A stretch of DNA of 9,409 nucleotides from JAJPJX01 sp964568355 (lineage in GTDB: Bacteria; Acidobacteriota; Terriglobia; Bryobacterales; Bryobacteraceae), in contig CAZMRK010000011.1 of assembly GCA_964568355.1 (NCBI GenBank), positions 1 to 9,409 of the forward strand, written 5' to 3'. Within the stretch, counting starts at the first letter, position 1, and the number at the start of each line of letters is the position of its first letter. A model generated the notes under the pieces. It ran no database searches and was not told the origin of the DNA. It saw nothing but the letters and a program-made list of their open reading frames with translations. Of this stretch, positions 5,893 through 9,409 are shown piece after piece. A program made the position numbers and the translations under genes.

Positions 5893-6327
5893 ATGCAACT
5901 GACGCGCGCGGCCGATTACGCCGTGCGGATCATGATTCACCTGGCCACGCTGCCGGCCGGGGCACGCCCGAACCGCGCGGCGCTCGCGGAGGCTGGGGAG
6001 ATTCCGGAACATTTTGTCGGCAAGGTCCTGCAATCGCTGGCGAGGGCACGTCTGATCGATTCGCAGCGCGGAATGAATGGTGGCTACGGGCTAGCCGTAG
6101 AACCCCACCGCATCACCATGCTAGAGGTGATCGAGGCGATCGAAGGCACAACGCAGCTAAACGTGTGCCTTGCGCCCGGACCGAGCTGCGGACGCAAGTG
6201 GTGGTGCCCGGCGCACAGCGTGTGGGTGGAGGCGCAGGATGCCATGACGCGCGTGCTGCGCCGGACAACGATCGGATCGCTCGCGGCGCAAGTCACGGCC
6301 CATACTCCGATTGCATCCGGCGAGTGA
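5893..6327 (+). CDS. Rrf2-family Fe-S cluster transcriptional regulator
   Basis: The 144-residue protein has the Rrf2 signature throughout. It begins MQLTRAADYAVRIMIHLA, followed by a winged helix-turn-helix (about 26-66, including EIPEHFVGKVLQSLARARL and the wing SQRGMNGGYGLA), the helix ITMLEVIEAIEG, and a Cys cluster near the C-terminal part. The cysteines are C92, C99 and C105 (C-x6-C-x5-C), slightly wider than in IscR (C-x5-C-x5-C) but fitting an Fe-S cluster. IscR, NsrR and related proteins sense cluster status, nitric oxide or redox state. The start at 5893 matches the universal M-x-L/I-T/S-x-x-x-x-YA opening; an upstream TTG start at 5848 would fall on the -35 box. It is first in the respiratory operon, 13 nt before the next gene, so it probably controls itself and the Fe-S- and haem-containing complex downstream. 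Confidence 0.9.
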   Translation: MQLTRAADYAVRIMIHLATLPAGARPNRAALAEAGEIPEHFVGKVLQSLARARLIDSQRGMNGGYGLAVEPHRITMLEVIEAIEGTTQLNVCLAPGPSCGRKWWCPAHSVWVEAQDAMTRVLRRTTIGSLAAQVTAHTPIASGE

Positions 6328-6340
6328 GGAGCCTGGGCGG

Positions 6341-6544
6341 ATGGAACTGACATGGGTGGCGCTGGCGGCCAGCTTGATGATGGGCCTGGGCGCAGCCTGC
6401 GTGTTCGTCTTTGCCGTCAGGCGCGATTACTTTAAGGACATAGAAGACGCAAAGTATCAGGTGTTCTGGCCGGACCTGGAAGAACTGGTCGAGCACTCGA
6501 AGGAGAGCGACAACGATGTCAGTGGTGCCGAAAATCATCGGTGA
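6341..6544 (+). CDS. CcoS-like small membrane protein
   Basis: The 67-residue protein has one N-terminal transmembrane helix (about 4-25, core WVALAASLMMGLGAACVFVFAV). It is followed by RRDYFKDIEDAKYQVFWPD, which resembles the F-x-D-[LI]-E segment after the helix in CcoS/FixS, the small protein needed for haem-copper cbb3 oxidase assembly. The remaining acidic tail (46-67) is longer than in CcoS. Here it precedes a Rieske/cytochrome b pair rather than an oxidase, so it may be an assembly factor or small subunit of this complex. GAGGAG lies nine bases before the ATG. The last 29 nt overlap the start of the Rieske gene. The likeness is short and local, so the family call is moderate. Confidence 0.65.
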   Translation: MELTWVALAASLMMGLGAACVFVFAVRRDYFKDIEDAKYQVFWPDLEELVEHSKESDNDVSGAENHR

Positions 6545-7010
6545 CAAAGCCGGGGCCGAAGGGCCTCCGATGAACCGCCGCCGGATGCTGACGTGGCTGA
6601 GCAGTTTTGGGCTGGCAGGATCGGCGGTTTTGAGCGCGTTCTCGAATCTTGTTTTCATCAAACCGCGGGCGACCTACGGGCAGCCGCAGCGGTTTAATAT
6701 CGGCAAGCCGGACCAGTTCCCGCCGGGCACGCGGATCGCGCTCGAATCCAAGCGGATCTGCATCGTGCGTGAAGGCGATAAACTCGCCGCGATTTCCACC
6801 ACCTGCACACACCTGGGGTGCATCGTCGGGTTAGGCGACACCGGTTTCGCGTGTCCGTGCCACGGATCGCGTTTCGATGAGGACGGGAACGTGACGGGCG
6901 GTCCGGCGCCCAGACCCCTGCCCTGGTTCAAGGTCTCGCTGGCGCCAAACGGCGAGATCGAGGTGGATAAAGACACCCAGGTGGACCCAGGGAGCTACCT
7001 CAACGTATGA
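6516..7010 (+). CDS. qcrA: Rieske [2Fe-2S] subunit of a quinol:cytochrome c reductase
   Basis: The 164-residue protein has both Rieske cluster boxes: CTHLGC (97-102) and CPCHGS (113-118). C97, H99, C113 and H116 should bind the [2Fe-2S] cluster, and C102 and C115 should form the stabilising disulfide. The N-terminus carries NRRRMLTWL and a hydrophobic segment (about 25-48), an uncleaved Tat-type signal anchor that puts the cluster domain in the periplasm. The downstream GGPAPRPLPWFKV motif is typical. The protein takes one electron from quinol bound at cytochrome b and passes it to a c-type haem. The start at 6516 is backed by AAGGAG ten bases upstream, inside the preceding gene; the internal ATG at residue 19 lacks such a site. 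The stop overlaps the cytochrome b start as ATGA. Confidence 0.93.
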   Translation: MSVVPKIIGDKAGAEGPPMNRRRMLTWLSSFGLAGSAVLSAFSNLVFIKPRATYGQPQRFNIGKPDQFPPGTRIALESKRICIVREGDKLAAISTTCTHLGCIVGLGDTGFACPCHGSRFDEDGNVTGGPAPRPLPWFKVSLAPNGEIEVDKDTQVDPGSYLNV

Positions 7011-8305
7011 GCACCGCGGCCAAGTCCCACGGCGTCTGGACGAGCATCCGGGAAATGCCCTCCAACGTGTGGCAGTCGATCTTCCGTAATCCGCTTCCGG
7101 GCAGCGACCTGGAACGCGCCTCCACCAGTTTCACCAACTTCTTTCTCCACATTCACCCGGTCAAGGTCCACAGGAATACGCTGCGGCCCTTATACACGCT
7201 GGGGCTCGGGCTGATGTCCTTTTTCCTGTTCGCCATCCTGGTGGTCACCGGCATCCTGCTGATGTTCTACTACGTGCCTTCGACCACTCAGGCCTACGAC
7301 CGGATGCTGGATCTGCGCGGATCGGTGGCGTTCGGAATCTTTCTGCGCAACATGCACCGGTGGTCCGCGCACGGCATGGTGGCCGTCGTATTCCTGCACA
7401 TGTGCCGCGTGTTTCTGACCGGCACGTACAAGAAGCCGCGAGAATTCAACTGGGTTCTGGGTGTGGTGCTGTTCCTGCTCACGCTCTTCATGAGCTTCAC
7501 CGGCTATCTGCTGCCGTGGGACCAACTGGCGTTCTGGGCGATCACGGTGGGGACCTCGATCGCGGGCTACGCACCGCTGGTCGGGAAGGACATCAAGTTC
7601 CTGCTGCTGGGAGACGCGACCGTCGGCCAGGAGGCGCTACTGCGCTTCTATGTGCTGCACGTAGCGGTTCTGCCTGCCGTGCTGACCCTGCTGATCGCCA
7701 TTCACTTCTGGCGGATCCGCAAAGACGGCGGTTTGTCGAGGCCCGTGGAAGCAGAAGAGCCGCTCACCGCGTCGCCAGCCCCAGCCCCAGTCTCAGTGAC
7801 CGTCAAGGCCGTGCAAGTGGTCAAGAACAAGGTCTACGGCCTGCAGGGCTTCGTTCGTGGGCCGTTCACAAAAGTCGGCAATGTGCCGGACCAGTCGGTC
7901 TTTTCGTGGCCGAATCTGTTGGTGGCGGAACTGTTCGTCTTCGTCGTGGTGGTCGCCGCGGTGCTTTCGATGTCGCTGCTGTTTGACGCTCCGCTCGAGG
8001 AGCCAGTCAACGTGATGCATCCCCCCAACCCGGCGAAGGCGCCCTGGTATTTTCTGGGGCTGCAAGAAATGGTGAGCTACTCGGCGTTCTGGGGCGGCAT
8101 CGGCGTCCCTACGGTGCTGGTACTCCTTCTGCTTGTTGTGCCCTATCTCGACCGAAGTCCGGTGGGCGTGGGCAAGTGGTTCGCGCGGGAGCGCCTGCTG
8201 CCGAACACACTGTTCATCGCGCTCGTGCTGCTGAACGTGATCTTCATCGTGATCGGGACATTTTTCCGAGGTCCGAACTGGGAGTTCGTCTCCCCGTGGA
8301 AATGA
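7007..8305 (+). CDS. qcrB: Cytochrome b of a bc/b6f-type complex, b6 and subunit IV parts fused
   Basis: The 432-residue protein has the four-helix haem part at about 60-240 and the C-terminal quinol-site part at about 305-430. Haem ligands are H117 and H131 on one helix (MHRWSAHG and FLHMCR) and H218 and H233 on another. The 14 residues between H218 and H233 are the cytochrome b6 spacing rather than the usual bc1 one. FTGYLLPWDQLAFWA is the quinol-site helix. A soluble Pro/Ala-rich linker (about 243-300, including SPAPAPVSV) joins the two parts, which are separate genes in b6f. The quinol motif normally written PEWY reads APWY at 345-348, with Glu at 354. It oxidises quinol, probably menaquinone or plastoquinone-like, at the outer membrane face and passes electrons to the Rieske centre and, through the two b haems, back to the quinone pool. 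Translation is coupled to the Rieske gene by ATGA overlap. Confidence 0.92.
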   Translation: MSTAAKSHGVWTSIREMPSNVWQSIFRNPLPGSDLERASTSFTNFFLHIHPVKVHRNTLRPLYTLGLGLMSFFLFAILVVTGILLMFYYVPSTTQAYDRMLDLRGSVAFGIFLRNMHRWSAHGMVAVVFLHMCRVFLTGTYKKPREFNWVLGVVLFLLTLFMSFTGYLLPWDQLAFWAITVGTSIAGYAPLVGKDIKFLLLGDATVGQEALLRFYVLHVAVLPAVLTLLIAIHFWRIRKDGGLSRPVEAEEPLTASPAPAPVSVTVKAVQVVKNKVYGLQGFVRGPFTKVGNVPDQSVFSWPNLLVAELFVFVVVVAAVLSMSLLFDAPLEEPVNVMHPPNPAKAPWYFLGLQEMVSYSAFWGGIGVPTVLVLLLLVVPYLDRSPVGVGKWFARERLLPNTLFIALVLLNVIFIVIGTFFRGPNWEFVSPWK

Positions 8306-8315
8306 GAGGCTAACG

Positions 8316-9362
8316 ATGCGGCTGGCACTGGCGATTGCGAGTTTCGTGGTTCTCATCGTTCACGGGGTGGTGTTCTACAACCAGTTCTTCCACAAGTGGG
8401 AGAACTACCAGACGGCATATTTCGACCAGGCGCGGGCGCTGGCCAAGACGAACGCGGAGAAGGACGCGCTCGAAGGCCGGAGGCCGCGCATCGAGCAGGC
8501 GCTTGTTACCCAGTTCGGCGACATGCGGGTGGACCGCTGCGCGACCTGCCATATCGCGATGGACGATCCTCGCTTCAAGGATCACGCGCAGCCTCTGCGC
8601 ACGCATCCGTACTCTACGGCGCTGGGCGACACGTTTCGGAACGGAAAATGGGAGCGGCGGCACAAATTCTCCGATTTCGGCTGCACAGTCTGCCACGACG
8701 GGCAGGGGCGCGGGCTAAAGACGCACTATAGCCACGGCGAGGATGAATTCTGGCCGGAGCCGATGCTCGGCTATGTGACGCAAGCGACCTGGCGGACGGA
8801 GTTCCGGCCCCACCTGACCGGAAAGGAATACATACAGGCCAACTGCGCGCAGTGCCACACGGAAGAGAACTTCGCCGGCACGCCTTTGGTGGATAAGGGC
8901 CGCAAGCTGTTCTTCTCCACGAACTGCTATGGCTGCCACAAGATCGAAGGCCTGTCGGACGGCACCCTCGGCCCGGAGCTGAGCGAGGTGGGCAAGAAGT
9001 TCCGGATCGACTACCTGTGGGAATCGATCGTCGATCCCCGGGCGAACCTGGCGACGTCAGCCATGCCGAATTTCCATCTACCGAAAGACGATGTGAAGGC
9101 GCTGGTGATCTTTCTAAAGAGCCGCCGCGGGATGAACTTCGCCGAAACCTCGCTCCAGCGCTACCGCCTGGCTTCGCTGAGCGCAAATCAACCGGTGGAG
9201 AGCACAGCAAAAGAGCCCGAGTTGACCGGCCCGGCGCTCGCCGCGCGCGGCAGGGATTTGATCGCCGAACGCGCCTGTACGGCCTGCCACAAACTGCTGG
9301 ACAAGGACGGTGGCATCGCGCCGGACCTGACGTACGAAGGTCTCGAGCGCGACGGCGAATGA
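8316..9362 (+). CDS. Membrane-anchored multihaem cytochrome c (five CxxCH), interrupted by an in-frame TGA
   Basis: The 348-residue frame has an N-terminal signal anchor (about 3-20) and five haem c sites: CATCH (75-79), CTVCH (123-127), CAQCH (177-181), CYGCH (204-208) and CTACH (321-325). The segment around the fourth site is an ordinary class I cytochrome c domain with axial Met in AMPNFHL (M260). The fifth site opens a second such domain that is cut by TGA before its Met ligand. Codons after the stop continue the domain (see the 9360-9409 entry), so the listed end may not be the true end. It should accept electrons from the Rieske protein in the periplasm, replacing cytochrome c1 or f. 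The start ATG 8316 has GAGAGG six bases upstream, overlapping the cytochrome b stop. The closely linked gene order supports membership in the same complex. Whether it is intact, read through, or broken is open. Confidence 0.85.
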   Translation: MRLALAIASFVVLIVHGVVFYNQFFHKWENYQTAYFDQARALAKTNAEKDALEGRRPRIEQALVTQFGDMRVDRCATCHIAMDDPRFKDHAQPLRTHPYSTALGDTFRNGKWERRHKFSDFGCTVCHDGQGRGLKTHYSHGEDEFWPEPMLGYVTQATWRTEFRPHLTGKEYIQANCAQCHTEENFAGTPLVDKGRKLFFSTNCYGCHKIEGLSDGTLGPELSEVGKKFRIDYLWESIVDPRANLATSAMPNFHLPKDDVKALVIFLKSRRGMNFAETSLQRYRLASLSANQPVESTAKEPELTGPALAARGRDLIAERACTACHKLLDKDGGIAPDLTYEGLERDGE

Positions 9363-9409
9363 CTGTTCGACCATTTCAAGAGCCCGCGCTCGCGGACGCC
9401 GGATTCCAT
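9360..9409 (+). pseudogene. In-frame TGA at a Trp position with cytochrome c coding continuing to the window edge
   Basis: After ...GLERDGE the frame reads TGA and then, without a further stop, LFDHFKSPRSRTPDS to the right edge. In cytochrome c domains the line after the CxxCH often reads W-L-x-x-H-F-x-x-P, then P-x-S and the Met ligand; TGG to TGA would be one base change. This suggests the natural protein has Trp here. The site could be a nonsense mutation, a base-calling error or read-through. Other genes in the window use TGA as their stop. Confidence 0.6.

Noticed and set aside
9360..9362. TGA as genome-wide Trp or as selenocysteine
   Set aside because: Several intact genes here (Rrf2, CcoS-like, Rieske, cytochrome b) end at TGA, so the code is standard. 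The expected residue is Trp rather than Cys, and no selenocysteine insertion hairpin can be judged in the 47 bases available.

Overview
The window looks like a G+C-rich (about 60% by eye) Gram-negative bacterial chromosome. Acidobacteriota, near Solibacter or Bryobacter, is my best guess. It rests on a Cys-type sulfatase with a Tat signal, a stand-alone degenerate receiver protein, and a quinol:cytochrome c reductase with a b6-spaced cytochrome b fused to its C-terminal part plus a large multihaem cytochrome c. This is an inference; no rRNA or marker gene is present.

Left half (1-4003), all on the minus strand: a stress or dormancy module. In transcription order it holds an HPF/RaiA-type ribosome hibernation protein (4003-3659), a YbaL/Kef-type cation:proton antiporter with a C-terminal TrkA-N domain (3459-1765), a pseudo-receiver (1613-1149), a Cys-rich one-helix membrane protein (1164-922) and a tandem-domain universal stress protein that runs off the left edge (919-1). 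The last three are tightly packed: a 16-nt overlap, then a 2-nt gap, with clear Shine-Dalgarno sequences inside the preceding genes. The 199-nt gap between the hibernation gene and the antiporter is filled by four successive inverted repeats, one a 61-nt compound hairpin, so it is probably a structured leader or processing region.

Centre (4004-5892): a divergent intergenic region carries a perfect 28-bp tandem duplication, an AT-rich promoter-like stretch and a possible sigma-54 promoter for the hibernation gene. It is followed by a Tat-exported sulfatase (4252-5781) with the formylglycine site CTPSR. Upstream of the next gene is a near-consensus sigma-70 promoter (TTGACA, 17 bp, TCTAAT) overlapped by a strong dyad, and only about 10 nt of leader.

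Right half (5893-9409), plus strand: an Rrf2-family Fe-S regulator followed by an electron-transfer operon. This holds a small CcoS-like membrane protein, a Rieske protein, a fused b6/subunit IV-type cytochrome b, and a membrane-anchored cytochrome c with five CxxCH sites. The genes overlap or are closely spaced, so the promoter and dyad before the Rrf2 gene probably control the complex and give it Fe-S or redox feedback. The cytochrome c frame is interrupted at 9360-9362 by TGA exactly where a conserved Trp is expected, and the downstream codons continue the cytochrome c domain in frame.
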